Source: Shewanella litoralis
GTDB lineage: Bacteria > Pseudomonadota > Gammaproteobacteria > Enterobacterales > Shewanellaceae
Assembly (NCBI RefSeq): GCF_009828585.1
Contig: NZ_WSRZ01000017.1
Coordinates: forward strand, 1 to 64,000
Direction of reading: 5' to 3'
DNA: 64,000 nucleotides
The position numbers and the translations under genes are program-made. Positions 45,444 to 54,859 of the stretch are shown here, piece after piece. How positions within the stretch are numbered: position 1 is the stretch's first letter; each line of letters opens with the position of its first letter. The notes below the pieces were generated by a model. The model searched no databases and was not told where the DNA came from. It saw only the letters and a program-made list of their open reading frames with translations.

Positions 45444-46472
45444 GTGAGTGATTTATTAAGCCAAGATGAAATCGATGCGCTACTTCATGGAGTAGACGAC
45501 GTTGATGAGGACGATATTGAGGAGAGTAGCGAAGATGCTCGCTCTTATGATTTCTCGTCTCAAGACCGAATTGTACGTGGCCGTATGCCCACGCTTGAAA
45601 TCGTTAACGAGCGCTTTGCACGCCATCTTCGAATAAGCATGTTTAATATGATGCGCCGTGCGGCTGAAGTGTCGATTAATGGCGTACAAATGCTAAAGTT
45701 TGGCGAATACGTACACACGTTATTTGTACCTACTAGTTTAAATATGGTGCGTTTTAGCCCGTTAAAAGGAACCGCGCTTATCACTATGGAAGCACGTTTA
45801 GTGTTTATTTTGGTTGATAATTTCTTTGGTGGTGATGGGCGTTTTCATGCCAAAATTGAAGGCCGTGAATTTACCCCAACAGAGCGTCGTATTGTTCAGT
45901 TGTTGTTAAAAATCATTTTTGAAGATTACAAAGATGCGTGGGCGCCAGTAATGGATGTTGAGTTTGAATATCTTGACTCTGAAGTGAACCCAGCGATGGC
46001 TAACATTGTCAGCCCGACGGAAGTGGTGGTGATTAACTCATTCCACATTGAAGTTGACGGTGGTGGTGGTGATTTTCATATTACCATGCCGTATTCAATG
46101 ATTGAGCCTATCCGTGAACTATTAGATGCGGGTGTGCAAAGTGACAAGCAAGATACCGACATGCGTTGGTCGCAAGCGCTTCGTGATGAAATTATGGACG
46201 TACAGGTTGGCTTTGATGCCAATATCGTTGAACACGAAGTGACATTACGCGATGTGATGGGGTTTAAAGCCGGAGATATTATTCCTATCGACTTGCCTGA
46301 ACATATTATGATGCGTATTGAAGACTTGCCGACTTATCGCTGTAAACTCGGTAAGTCACGCGATAATTTAGCATTAAAAATTAGCGAGAAAATAGCTCGA
46401 CCAGAAACGGTCAAATCAGAACTCCAACTGGTTACGCGTAAAGGTAAGGCTCGTGAAATTTCAGATTTATAA
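45444..46472 (+). CDS. fliM: Flagellar motor switch protein FliM
   Basis: The 342-residue C-ring protein begins with the CheY-P-binding peptide 'SDLLSQDEIDALLHG'. The CheC-like middle domain follows ('QDRIVRGRMPTLEIVNERFARHLRISMFNMMRRAAEVSI'), then a C-terminal SpoA domain ('HEVTLRDVMGFKAGDIIPIDLPEHIMMRIEDLPTYRCKLGKS'). It starts at GTG 45444 with AAGG upstream. Phosphorylated CheY binding here reverses rotation. Confidence 0.97.
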   Translation: MSDLLSQDEIDALLHGVDDVDEDDIEESSEDARSYDFSSQDRIVRGRMPTLEIVNERFARHLRISMFNMMRRAAEVSINGVQMLKFGEYVHTLFVPTSLNMVRFSPLKGTALITMEARLVFILVDNFFGGDGRFHAKIEGREFTPTERRIVQLLLKIIFEDYKDAWAPVMDVEFEYLDSEVNPAMANIVSPTEVVVINSFHIEVDGGGGDFHITMPYSMIEPIRELLDAGVQSDKQDTDMRWSQALRDEIMDVQVGFDANIVEHEVTLRDVMGFKAGDIIPIDLPEHIMMRIEDLPTYRCKLGKSRDNLALKISEKIARPETVKSELQLVTRKGKAREISDL

Positions 46473-46482
46473 GGTGATATAA

Positions 46483-46866
46483 ATGAGTACAGAAGATACT
46501 GGTGACGATTGGGCTGCAGCAATGGCTGAGCAGGCGCTAGAAGAAGCACAACAGGTTGAGCTCGATGAGTTAGTTGACGATTCTAAGCCAATCACTAAAG
46601 AAGAAGCTGCTAAACTGGATTCGATCCTTGATATTCCGGTGACCATTTCAATGGAAGTGGGCCGTAGCTTTATTAGCATTCGTAACTTATTGCAATTAAA
46701 CCAGGGCTCAGTGGTTGAACTTGATCGTGTTGCCGGTGAGCCGCTTGATGTGATGGTAAATGGTACGTTAATTGCGCACGGTGAAGTGGTTGTTGTTAAC
46801 GATAAATTTGGCATCCGTTTAACCGATGTAATCAGCCAAACAGAACGCATTAAAAAGCTTAAATAA
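46483..46866 (+). CDS. fliN: Flagellar motor switch protein FliN
   Basis: The 127-residue C-ring protein has an acidic N-terminus of about 40 residues and a SpoA domain ('LDIPVTISMEVGRSFISIRNLLQLNQGSVVELDRVAGEPLDVMVNGTLIAHGEVVVVNDKFGIRLTDVIS'). It forms the base of the switch complex with FliM and docks FliH. AAGGTG precedes the ATG, ten bases after fliM. Confidence 0.96.
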   Translation: MSTEDTGDDWAAAMAEQALEEAQQVELDELVDDSKPITKEEAAKLDSILDIPVTISMEVGRSFISIRNLLQLNQGSVVELDRVAGEPLDVMVNGTLIAHGEVVVVNDKFGIRLTDVISQTERIKKLK

Positions 46867-46929
46867 TCTTGATAAGCAAAACCGGCCTCGTACAGGTTTT
46901 GCTAAAGGTTCACAACACAAGGAATGACC

Positions 46930-47349
46930 GTGGCAAATATGATTTCAATGCTCAGTGTGATGGCCCAAGCATTGACCGATGCCGAAGTGCCTAACGCGGC
47001 AAACTCTGCAACTACCGCTGTACTCACTCGCACCTCTGAAGTCTCAAATACTGCAACGCTTGCCAATATGGTGGGTGGATTAATTGTGGTACTGGCGGTC
47101 ATTTTTGTCTTAGCCTACATTGTAAAACGTTTAAATCTTGTGCCATCAAATGGTGGCGTAATTAAAACGCTGGCAGTAACGCCTATAGGTCAACGTGAAA
47201 AAGTGGTGCTCATTGACGTCAATGGCCAGCAATATCTTCTTGGTGTTACTCCGCAAAGTATTAATCTCATCGATAAATTAGACACTGCAGTTGACGTCCC
47301 TGTAACGTCTTTTGCCAGCCGTTTGAAACAAGCCAAGGAACAGCAATAA
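46930..47349 (+). CDS. fliO: Flagellar export apparatus protein FliO
   Basis: FliO is a small single-pass membrane protein that assists FliP ring assembly. The hydrophobic segment '[27 protein letters not shown]' and the following '[38 protein letters not shown]' are typical. I place the start at GTG 46930, six bases after AAGGA; the ATG at 46924 lies one base from that ribosome site and is less likely. The product is 139 residues. Its stop shares a base with the fliP start. Confidence 0.88.
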   Translation: MANMISMLSVMAQALTDAEVPNAANSATTAVLTRTSEVSNTATLANMVGGLIVVLAVIFVLAYIVKRLNLVPSNGGVIKTLAVTPIGQREKVVLIDVNGQQYLLGVTPQSINLIDKLDTAVDVPVTSFASRLKQAKEQQ

Positions 47350-48110
47350 TGAATAAATACACCGGTATGGTGCTAATGGCCATTATGGCATTAGTCGGCT
47401 TGTTTATGACACCTGACGCGTTCGCACAAGATGGCATTTTACCCGCAGTTACCGTGACCACAGGTGCAGACGGTGCTACAGAGTATTCAGTAACACTACA
47501 AATTTTGTTGCTGATGACGGCGATGAGCTTTATCCCTGCGATGGTGATTATGCTGACATCGTTTACGCGTATCATTGTGGTATTGTCGATATTAAGGCAA
47601 GCATTAGGTTTGCAACAAACCCCATCAAATCAAGTGTTGATTGGCATTAGTTTGTTTATGACGTTTTTTATCATGGCGCCGGTATTCGATAAAATTTATG
47701 TTGAAGCGGTTGAACCCTATGTGAATGAAACCATGACCTTAACCCAGGCGTATGATGTCGGCAAAGAGCCGATTAAAACCTTTATGTTGTCACAAGTTCG
47801 CACCACAGACTTACAAACCTTTATTGAAATTTCTGGCTACAAAGATATTCAGTCACCAGAGCAAGCGCCTATGAGCGTGGTGATCCCCGCATTTATTACC
47901 AGTGAACTAAAAACTGCCTTTCAGATTGGTTTTATGTTGTTTGTGCCGTTTTTAGTGCTCGACTTAGTGGTCGCCAGTATTTTGATGGCCATGGGTATGA
48001 TGATGTTGTCACCGATGATCGTATCGCTGCCTTTTAAAATTATGTTGTTTGTTCTCGTTGATGGTTGGGGCCTAGTGATGGGCACATTAGCCAATAGTTT
48101 TGGAATATAA
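47349..48110 (+). CDS. fliP: Flagellar export gate protein FliP
   Basis: The 253-residue membrane protein has a cleavable signal peptide ([26 protein letters not shown]). The conserved '[65 protein letters not shown]' and '[50 protein letters not shown]' blocks follow. With FliQ and FliR it forms the export gate. The start overlaps the fliO stop (TAATG). Confidence 0.97.
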   Translation: MNKYTGMVLMAIMALVGLFMTPDAFAQDGILPAVTVTTGADGATEYSVTLQILLLMTAMSFIPAMVIMLTSFTRIIVVLSILRQALGLQQTPSNQVLIGISLFMTFFIMAPVFDKIYVEAVEPYVNETMTLTQAYDVGKEPIKTFMLSQVRTTDLQTFIEISGYKDIQSPEQAPMSVVIPAFITSELKTAFQIGFMLFVPFLVLDLVVASILMAMGMMMLSPMIVSLPFKIMLFVLVDGWGLVMGTLANSFGI

Positions 48111-48122
48111 GGCAGCCTATTT

Positions 48123-48392
48123 ATGTCTCCAGAATCGCTGATTGATATCTTTAGAGAAGCATTGTCGGTCATTGTACTGATTGTGTCGGCGATTATTTTG
48201 CCCGGTTTATTCATTGGTTTAATTGTGGCGGTGTTTCAAGCGGCCACCTCTATTAACGAACAAACCTTAAGTTTTTTACCTCGTCTTTTAGTGACCTTGT
48301 TTGCACTGATGTTTTTAGGCCATTGGCTGGTACAAACCATGATGGATTTTTTCCTTGATATGGTAAACCTCATTCCTGTAGTGATAGGTTAA
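48123..48392 (+). CDS. fliQ: Flagellar export gate protein FliQ
   Basis: The 89-residue protein has two membrane helices ('SVIVLIVSAIILPGLFIGLIVAVFQAATSINEQTLSFLPRLLVTLFALMFLGHWLVQTMMDFF'), the standard FliQ size and motif. It packs around FliP and FliR in the gate. It is 12 bp after fliP and three bases before fliR. Confidence 0.97.
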   Translation: MSPESLIDIFREALSVIVLIVSAIILPGLFIGLIVAVFQAATSINEQTLSFLPRLLVTLFALMFLGHWLVQTMMDFFLDMVNLIPVVIG

Positions 48393-48395
48393 GTT

Positions 48396-49199
48396 ATGGA
48401 TATTTTGTTTGATGAAATCAGTCAAACAATTGCAGCCTACCTGTTGCCGTTTTTTCGTATCTCTTCAATGTTAATGGTGATGACAGTATTTGGCGCTAAT
48501 ACCACGCCATCTCGTGTTCGTTTGCTGTTATCTGTTGCGATTACCGTTGCCGTTGCGCCAGTATTACCGCCTATTGAAGCTGTCGAACTCATGGCGTTTA
48601 GCTCAGTATTTGTCATTGCTCAACAAATTCTTATCGGTGTATCGATGGGGTTTGTGACCTTAATGGTGATGCAGACATTTGTGTTAACGGGGCAAATTAT
48701 TGGTATGCAAACCAGCTTAGGTTTTGCCTCTATGGTTGACCCCGGTTCAGGTGAACAAACACCTGTGGTGAGTAATTTCTTTTTACTGCTCGCGACTCTG
48801 ATATTTTTAGCCGTTGATGGCCATTTATTGATGTTTAGAATGCTGGTGGCCAGTTTTGAAACGATCCCTATTTCGACTCAAGGTATTTCAATTGCCAATT
48901 ATCGCGCGTTAGCTGAATGGGGCAGTTATATGTTTGGGGCAGCACTAACCATGTCTATCTCGGCGATTGTGGCCTTATTACTGATTAACCTCTCTTTTGG
49001 TGTGATGACAAGAGCGTCACCGCAGTTAAACATTTTCTCTATTGGTTTTCCCGTTACCATGGTCAGTGGTTTGCTGATTTTATGGTTAACCCTTGGGCCT
49101 ATCATGGCGCACTTTGATGAAGTCTGGCAGGCAGCACAGCTACTGATGTGTGATGTGTTACAACTTCAATGTCAAACCGACGCAGCAATCGTGTTCTAA
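48396..49199 (+). CDS. fliR: Flagellar export gate protein FliR
   Basis: The 267-residue polytopic inner-membrane protein shows the FliR landmarks 'LPFFRISSMLMVMTVFGANTTPSRVRLLLSVAITVAVAPVLP', 'GQIIGMQTSLGFASMVDPGSGEQTPVVSNFFLLLATLIFLAVDGHLLM' and 'FGVMTRASPQLNIFSIGFPVTMVSGLLILWLTL'. It completes the FliPQR gate and contacts FlhB, whose gene starts nine bases downstream. Confidence 0.97.
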   Translation: MDILFDEISQTIAAYLLPFFRISSMLMVMTVFGANTTPSRVRLLLSVAITVAVAPVLPPIEAVELMAFSSVFVIAQQILIGVSMGFVTLMVMQTFVLTGQIIGMQTSLGFASMVDPGSGEQTPVVSNFFLLLATLIFLAVDGHLLMFRMLVASFETIPISTQGISIANYRALAEWGSYMFGAALTMSISAIVALLLINLSFGVMTRASPQLNIFSIGFPVTMVSGLLILWLTLGPIMAHFDEVWQAAQLLMCDVLQLQCQTDAAIVF

Positions 49200-49208
49200 G
49201 GAGGGAAA

Positions 49209-50342
49209 ATGGCCGAAAATGACAGCAGTCAAGAACGCACAGAAGAACCCACCAGTAAACGACTTGAACAAGCACGTGAAAAAGGCCAAGTCGCTCGATC
49301 AAAAGAACTTGGAACCGCCGCTGTGTTATTGGCGGCATCTGTTGGTTTTGCCATGACAGGACCTTCAATTGCCATTAGCCTTTACACCATGATGAAGCAA
49401 ATTTTCACCATGGAGCGCGATCAAATATTTGATACCAACTCGATGTTTCGTGTTTGGGGCGTCGTGGGTAATGAGCTTGCCTGGCCATTATTGAGCTTTA
49501 TTGCTTTGTTGGCGTTTGTGTCTTTTTTAGGCAATATCGTGTTAGGCGGCATGTCTTTTTCGGTCAAAGCCTTTATGCCTAAAGGCAGCAAGCTTAATCC
49601 GATGAATGGCTTTAAACGCATGTTTGGTACCCAGGCACTGGTTGAGTTAACCAAAGGTATTGCTAAGTTTTCTGTTGTCGCTCTGTCGGCATATTTTCTA
49701 TTAACCTTCTATTTTTACGATATTTTAATGTTATCGAGCGACCATTTGCCGGGTAATGTTTATCATGCGCTAGATCTGCTGGTATGGATGTTTATTTTAT
49801 TATGCAGTTCAATGTTGTTGATTGTGATTATTGATGTGCCGTTCCAGATTTGGAACCACAATAAACAGCTCAAAATGACCAAGCAAGAAGTCAAAGACGA
49901 ATATAAAGATACTGAGGGTAAACCTGAAGTAAAAGGTCGCATTAGGCAAATGCAGCATGAAATGGCTCAGCGCCGGATGATGACCGAAGTGCCAAAAGCC
50001 GATGTGATTGTGGTTAACCCCGAGCATTATGCGGTAGCGGTTAAGTATGATGTGACTCGTTCATCGGCACCATTCTTAATCGCCAAAGGCGTAGACGATG
50101 TTGCGTTTAAAATACGAGAAATTGCACGTGAACATAACGTTGCGATTGTATCGGCGCCGCCTCTTGCCAGGGCTATTTATCATACCACCAAGATTGACCA
50201 ACAAGTGCCAGAAGGGCTATTTACTGCGGTTGCTCAAGTATTAGCCTACGTGTTTCAGCTCAGACAATATCAAAAAGGTAAGGGGCGTAAGCCTAAACCT
50301 ATTCCTTACAAACAGCCTATCCCAGATGATTTACAATATTAA
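49209..50342 (+). CDS. flhB: Export specificity switch FlhB (NPEH variant)
   Basis: The 377-residue protein has a four-helix membrane domain (about 30-215) and a cytoplasmic domain that cleaves itself between Asn and Pro to switch export from hook to filament proteins. Here the usual NPTH motif reads NPEH (N270-P271-E272-H273, 'IVVNPEHYAVAVKYD'). Asn, Pro and His are kept and only the third residue changes, so cleavage should be possible. AAGGAGGG precedes the ATG. It is the last gene before the flhA promoter. Confidence 0.96.
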   Translation: MAENDSSQERTEEPTSKRLEQAREKGQVARSKELGTAAVLLAASVGFAMTGPSIAISLYTMMKQIFTMERDQIFDTNSMFRVWGVVGNELAWPLLSFIALLAFVSFLGNIVLGGMSFSVKAFMPKGSKLNPMNGFKRMFGTQALVELTKGIAKFSVVALSAYFLLTFYFYDILMLSSDHLPGNVYHALDLLVWMFILLCSSMLLIVIIDVPFQIWNHNKQLKMTKQEVKDEYKDTEGKPEVKGRIRQMQHEMAQRRMMTEVPKADVIVVNPEHYAVAVKYDVTRSSAPFLIAKGVDDVAFKIREIAREHNVAIVSAPPLARAIYHTTKIDQQVPEGLFTAVAQVLAYVFQLRQYQKGKGRKPKPIPYKQPIPDDLQY

Positions 50343-50373
50343 AATAAACATGCAATTTTGATAATGCTATTTA

Positions 50374-50389
50374 TGGCTTAATTCTTGCT
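50374..50389 (+). promoter_or_regulatory. Sigma-54 promoter of flhAFG-fliA
   Basis: TGGCTTAATTCTTGCT has GG-N10-GC spacing and a strong -12 box, 70 bases upstream of flhA. The flhA operon is sigma-54-dependent in Vibrio, which fits. Confidence 0.78.
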
Positions 50390-50458
50390 TTGTAAGTTTA
50401 TTCGCGTCAATTAACAGTCCATTGGCGCAGTAAACTGACACAAAGGGTTCATCTAAAT

Positions 50459-52558
50459 ATGGATGCAAAAGCAGCTTTTGGGCAATTTAAACAAATAAGA
50501 CCATCTACTTTTAAAGGTATCGGTACGCCTGTATTAGTATTGGCTGCCTTGGGTATGGTGATTTTACCCATCCCGCCATTTTTGCTCGATATCTTGTTTT
50601 CTTTCAATATTGCCCTCGCGTTAGTGGTGTTACTCGTCGCAATTTATACCGACAGACCCCTTGATTTTGCTGCTTTTCCTACTGTGTTATTAGTTGCGAC
50701 CTTGTTGCGATTAGCGTTAAACGTCGCTTCAACTCGAATCGTATTATTAGAAGGCCACAATGGTGGAGATGCTGCGGGTAAGGTGATTGAAGCCTTCGGT
50801 TCTGTGGTGATTGGCGGCAATTATGCTGTGGGTTTGGTTGTTTTCATTATCCTAATTATCATTAACTTTGCAGTAGTGACCAAAGGTGCTGGACGTATTG
50901 CTGAGGTGAGTGCTCGCTTTACCCTTGATGCAATGCCTGGCAAACAAATGGCCATTGATGCTGACTTAAATGCCGGAACGCTTACCCAAGACCAAGCACG
51001 TATTCGCCGTGCTGAAGTGACCCGTGAAGCTGACTTTTATGGCGCAATGGACGGTGCGTCGAAGTTTGTTAAAGGTGATGCTATTGCCGGTATTATGATC
51101 CTGGTGATCAACATTCTCGGCGGTTTTGTTATTGGTATTGTGCAGCATGATCTCGATTTCTCCAGTGCGGTTGAAATTTATACCTTACTGACTATTGGTG
51201 ATGGTTTAGTGGCGCAAATACCTGGCTTACTATTGTCTATTGCCGCAGCTTTAATGGTCACGCGCCAAAATGAATCTGGCGATATGGGTCAGATGATGAT
51301 GAGTCAGATGTTTGACAATCATAAGTCATTAGCCATTGCTGCTGGTCTGCTGTTTATTATGGGTATTGTGCCTGGAATGCCTCACGTGGCATTTTTAACG
51401 TTCGCATTTATCACCGCTGGTGCTGCTTATTTTGTCTACAAACGTAATATGGATAAAAAGCAAGCCGCGTTAGTGGTGGCAACTAAAGGCCCTGCAGAAA
51501 CTAAAGATAAAGAACCAAAAGAATTGAGTTGGGATGATGTACGTCATGTTGACACCATCGGTCTTGAGGTCGGCTATCGGTTAATTCCATTAGTTGATAA
51601 ATCCCAGGGTGGCGAATTATTAGGCCGTATTAAGGGTGTGCGTAAGAAATTATCTCAAGAGTTAGGATTTTTAGTGCCAGCAGTGCATATTCGTGACAAT
51701 CTAGACTTATCACCTAATGCGTATCGCATTTCATTGATGGGGGTTGTAGTAGGTGAAGCTGAAGTGAGACATGATTGTGAGCTGGCGATTAACCCAGGTC
51801 AGGTTTATGGCAAGCTTGATGGCATTGAAACTCGCGATCCTGCATTTGGTTTAGAGGCCGTATGGATCACTCCAGAGCAACGTGAGCATGCACAAACATT
51901 AGGCTACACCGTTGTTGATACCGCTACCGTTGTCGCAACCCATATTAGTCAATTGCTAAGTAACAACGCTGCTAAACTATTGGGCTATGAAGAAGTGCAA
52001 CAGTTAATGGATATGCTAGCGAAGAATTCGCCAAAACTCGTGGATGGTTTTGTGCCGGACATTATGCCGCTGGGCTCTGTGGTTAAAGTGATGCAGAACT
52101 TGCTCAATGAAGGCGTATCGGTTCGAGATTTACGCACAATAGTCCAAACGTTATTAGAATATGGCAATAAGAGTAATGACACTGAAGTATTAACCGCAGC
52201 GGTTCGTATCGCGTTAAAAAGGATGATAGTTCAGGAGATCTCAGGACCGGAACTTGAAATCCCCGTCATTACATTGGCACCTGAGTTGGAACAGATGTTG
52301 CATAAGTCTATGCAGGCGACAGGTGGAGAAGGGCCAAATATTGAGCCAGGCCTCGCAGAACGCATGCAGCAGTCACTTCTAGATGCTGCCCAGAAGCAAG
52401 AAATGGTAGGACAACCAGCCATATTATTGACATCTGGTATGCTGAGATCCACGCTGTCACGATTTGTTAAATACACTATTCCAAATTTACGGGTGATTTC
52501 TTACCAAGAAATCCCCGACGAGAAACAAATCAGAATTGTTTCGGCTGTGGGTCAATAG
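50459..52558 (+). CDS. flhA: Flagellar export gate protein FlhA
   Basis: The 699-residue protein has about eight membrane helices in its first 330 residues, including the FHIPEP signature region 'FPTVLLVATLLRLALNVASTRIVLLEGHNG' and 'GRIAEVSARFTLDAMPGKQMAIDADLNAG'. A large cytoplasmic domain ending in 'FVKYTIPNLRVISYQEIPDEKQIRIVSAVGQ' forms the nonameric docking ring for chaperone-substrate complexes. AAAGGG lies about 12 bases before the ATG. flhF, flhG and fliA follow on the same strand. Confidence 0.97.
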   Translation: MDAKAAFGQFKQIRPSTFKGIGTPVLVLAALGMVILPIPPFLLDILFSFNIALALVVLLVAIYTDRPLDFAAFPTVLLVATLLRLALNVASTRIVLLEGHNGGDAAGKVIEAFGSVVIGGNYAVGLVVFIILIIINFAVVTKGAGRIAEVSARFTLDAMPGKQMAIDADLNAGTLTQDQARIRRAEVTREADFYGAMDGASKFVKGDAIAGIMILVINILGGFVIGIVQHDLDFSSAVEIYTLLTIGDGLVAQIPGLLLSIAAALMVTRQNESGDMGQMMMSQMFDNHKSLAIAAGLLFIMGIVPGMPHVAFLTFAFITAGAAYFVYKRNMDKKQAALVVATKGPAETKDKEPKELSWDDVRHVDTIGLEVGYRLIPLVDKSQGGELLGRIKGVRKKLSQELGFLVPAVHIRDNLDLSPNAYRISLMGVVVGEAEVRHDCELAINPGQVYGKLDGIETRDPAFGLEAVWITPEQREHAQTLGYTVVDTATVVATHISQLLSNNAAKLLGYEEVQQLMDMLAKNSPKLVDGFVPDIMPLGSVVKVMQNLLNEGVSVRDLRTIVQTLLEYGNKSNDTEVLTAAVRIALKRMIVQEISGPELEIPVITLAPELEQMLHKSMQATGGEGPNIEPGLAERMQQSLLDAAQKQEMVGQPAILLTSGMLRSTLSRFVKYTIPNLRVISYQEIPDEKQIRIVSAVGQ

Positions 52559-52587
52559 TGATAACGTCAGTTTAAAGAGGTGCGTAC

Positions 52588-53973
52588 GTGAAAATTAAAC
52601 GATTTTTTGCCAAAGATATGCGTGCAGCATTGGCACAAGTTAAAGACACCCTAGGGTCTGACGCTGTCATTATGTCTAATAAGAAAGTGACCGGTGGTAT
52701 CGAAATTGTTGCCGCGGTTGATTATGACGAGCCCAAAGCCGCTATCGCGTCGCAAGCGCCAACAAATAGCTTCATGGATGTCAGTGAAGACAGAGTCTCA
52801 TTGGGCGCTAAACCTGCCGTTAAAGCCCATTCAAAAGTGAGTCCGCCTCCTGCAGCTGACTCGTTACAAGCATTACTTGAAAAACAGCATAATCGTATGG
52901 CACAGCAAATGTCTGTGCATCAAGATGAGCCAGAGTTACCTGAGTGGGCGCGCCAACTACAAGGTGCGAAAACGCCAAAGCCCGCGCCTAGCGCACCACA
53001 GGTTAACCATTTAGAAAAACCATCTAAAAGTAATAAAAATCAATCAGCTGAGCTAGACTCACTGCGCGAGGAAATGGCATCGTTAAGAAGTTTGCTGACT
53101 CATCAAGTCTCTTCGTTGATGAAGGATCACAAAAAGCGCTCGGATCCTGTTGGAGCAATGTTAGAAAGTAAATTAGTCGCTGCTGAGTTTTCTCCAGCAG
53201 TTGCTGCTAAACTAGCAGGGTTAAGCCAACATTACACACCAGCAGACTTAGTGCGTGCATTGCCACAAAGCTTAGCTAACTTACTGGATAACCAGGGTGA
53301 TGATATTGTTAAACGTGGTGGTGTGGTTGCGTTTGTTGGGCCTACAGGTGTGGGTAAAACGACTTCTCTGGCTAAAATTGCTGCGCGGTTTGCTGCACAC
53401 CATGGCCCTGAGCAAGTTGCATTGATAACTACGGATCATTATCGCATTGGGGCATATGAGCAATTAGCGACATATGGTAAAATTATGGGCTGCCCAGTTA
53501 AGCAAGCACATGATTTAAGTGAATTAGAACAAATTTTGTATCAATTTAGAAATCGCAAGCTAGTGTTAATTGATACCGCGGGTATGGGACAACGTGATAT
53601 GCGTCTTTATCAACAACTTGATAATTTGACAGCAAACAGTAGGATCCCTATCCGCAGTTATTTAGTTATGTCAGCTACTGGCCAGCGTCGTGTACTGCAA
53701 GATGCGGTAGAACATTTTAAACGTATTCCGTTATCGGGCGCTATTTTGACCAAATTAGATGAATCAGTATCAATTGCAGGTGCATTGAGCGTATTGATTC
53801 AAAATGAGTTACCATTGAGTTATGTTACTGACGGTCAACGTGTTCCTGAAGACATGAAAGTGGCTGATACACTAGAATTAGCCAAACAAGCACTAGCAGC
53901 ATTAAACGAAACAGAACAACCAACGTCACAAGACACGGCATGGTCAAATGACACTGCCTATGCATTTGAGTAA
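52588..53973 (+). CDS. flhF: Polar flagellar placement GTPase FlhF
   Basis: The 461-residue SRP-type GTPase marks the cell pole for flagellar assembly. A basic N-terminal start ('MKIKRFFAKDMRAALAQVKDTLGSDAVIMSNKKV') and a variable middle lead to the NG domain with 'VAFVGPTGVGKTTSLAKIAARFA', 'TTDHYRIGAYEQLATYGKIMG', 'LVLIDTAGMGQRD' and 'GAILTKLDE'. It starts at GTG with AAAGAGGTG upstream. Its end lies next to the flhG start. Confidence 0.97.
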   Translation: MKIKRFFAKDMRAALAQVKDTLGSDAVIMSNKKVTGGIEIVAAVDYDEPKAAIASQAPTNSFMDVSEDRVSLGAKPAVKAHSKVSPPPAADSLQALLEKQHNRMAQQMSVHQDEPELPEWARQLQGAKTPKPAPSAPQVNHLEKPSKSNKNQSAELDSLREEMASLRSLLTHQVSSLMKDHKKRSDPVGAMLESKLVAAEFSPAVAAKLAGLSQHYTPADLVRALPQSLANLLDNQGDDIVKRGGVVAFVGPTGVGKTTSLAKIAARFAAHHGPEQVALITTDHYRIGAYEQLATYGKIMGCPVKQAHDLSELEQILYQFRNRKLVLIDTAGMGQRDMRLYQQLDNLTANSRIPIRSYLVMSATGQRRVLQDAVEHFKRIPLSGAILTKLDESVSIAGALSVLIQNELPLSYVTDGQRVPEDMKVADTLELAKQALAALNETEQPTSQDTAWSNDTAYAFE

Positions 53974-53977
53974 AGAT

Positions 53978-54859
53978 ATGACTCGGGATCAAGCAAGTGG
54001 TTTACGTATGATGAATCAACCAAATAACGATAAAGTTAAAGTAATTGCCGTATCCGGTGGTAAAGGCGGAGTCGGTAAAACAAGCGTGTCAATTAATACT
54101 GCAGTCGCATTAGCCGAAAAAGGCAAACGTGTACTGGTGCTTGATGCTGACTTAGGTTTAGCCAACGTTGATGTGATGCTAGGGATCCGTGCAGAGAAAA
54201 ATTTATCTCATGTTTTGTCTGGCGATGCCGAATTAGATGACATCATTGTACGCGGACCAAAAGGTATCGGCATTGTGCCGGCAACATCTGGGACTCAAGC
54301 GATGGTTGAATTGACCCAGGCGCAACATGCAGGCTTAATTAGAGCATTCAGTGAAATGCGCACCCAGTTTGACATTCTAATTGTTGATACTGCGGCGGGT
54401 ATTTCAGATATGGTGTTGAGTTTTTCACGTGCATCGCAAGATGTGCTTATTGTGGTATGTGATGAACCTACATCCATTACCGATGCTTACGCCCTGATTA
54501 AAATTTTAAGTCGTGAGCACGGTGTGTTCCACTTCAAAATTGTGGCAAATATGGTGCGCAGTTTACGCGAAGGCATGGAATTATTTGCTAAACTCAGTAA
54601 AGTGACTGATAGATTTTTAGATGTGGCGCTAGAGCTCGTCGCAACAGTTCCTTTTGATGAAAATTTACGTAAAGCGGTTCGTAAACAAAAACTGGTCGTA
54701 GAAGCGTTTCCAAAGTCTCCTTCTGCGATTGCATATCATGGTTTGGCCAATAAGATTATGACATGGCCTGTTCCACAGCAACCGGGTGGCCATTTAGAGT
54801 TTTTTGTTGAACGCTTAGTACAACGTAAACCCGTTGAAGAGGGGAGAGCGAGTGAATAA
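53978..54859 (+). CDS. flhG: Flagellar number regulator FlhG (FleN, MinD-like ATPase)
   Basis: The 293-residue P-loop ATPase has deviant Walker A 'SGGKGGVGKTSVSIN', 'VLVLDADLGLANVDVMLG' and 'DILIVDTAAGISDMVLSF'. It limits flagella to one per pole by acting on FlhF and on the FlrA-type activator. Of several in-frame ATGs, 53978 gives 'MTRDQASGLRMMNQP', matching the conserved DQASGLR start with GAG seven bases upstream; 53948 would overlap flhF by 26 bp. It overlaps fliA by 8 bp. Confidence 0.95.
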   Translation: MTRDQASGLRMMNQPNNDKVKVIAVSGGKGGVGKTSVSINTAVALAEKGKRVLVLDADLGLANVDVMLGIRAEKNLSHVLSGDAELDDIIVRGPKGIGIVPATSGTQAMVELTQAQHAGLIRAFSEMRTQFDILIVDTAAGISDMVLSFSRASQDVLIVVCDEPTSITDAYALIKILSREHGVFHFKIVANMVRSLREGMELFAKLSKVTDRFLDVALELVATVPFDENLRKAVRKQKLVVEAFPKSPSAIAYHGLANKIMTWPVPQQPGGHLEFFVERLVQRKPVEEGRASE

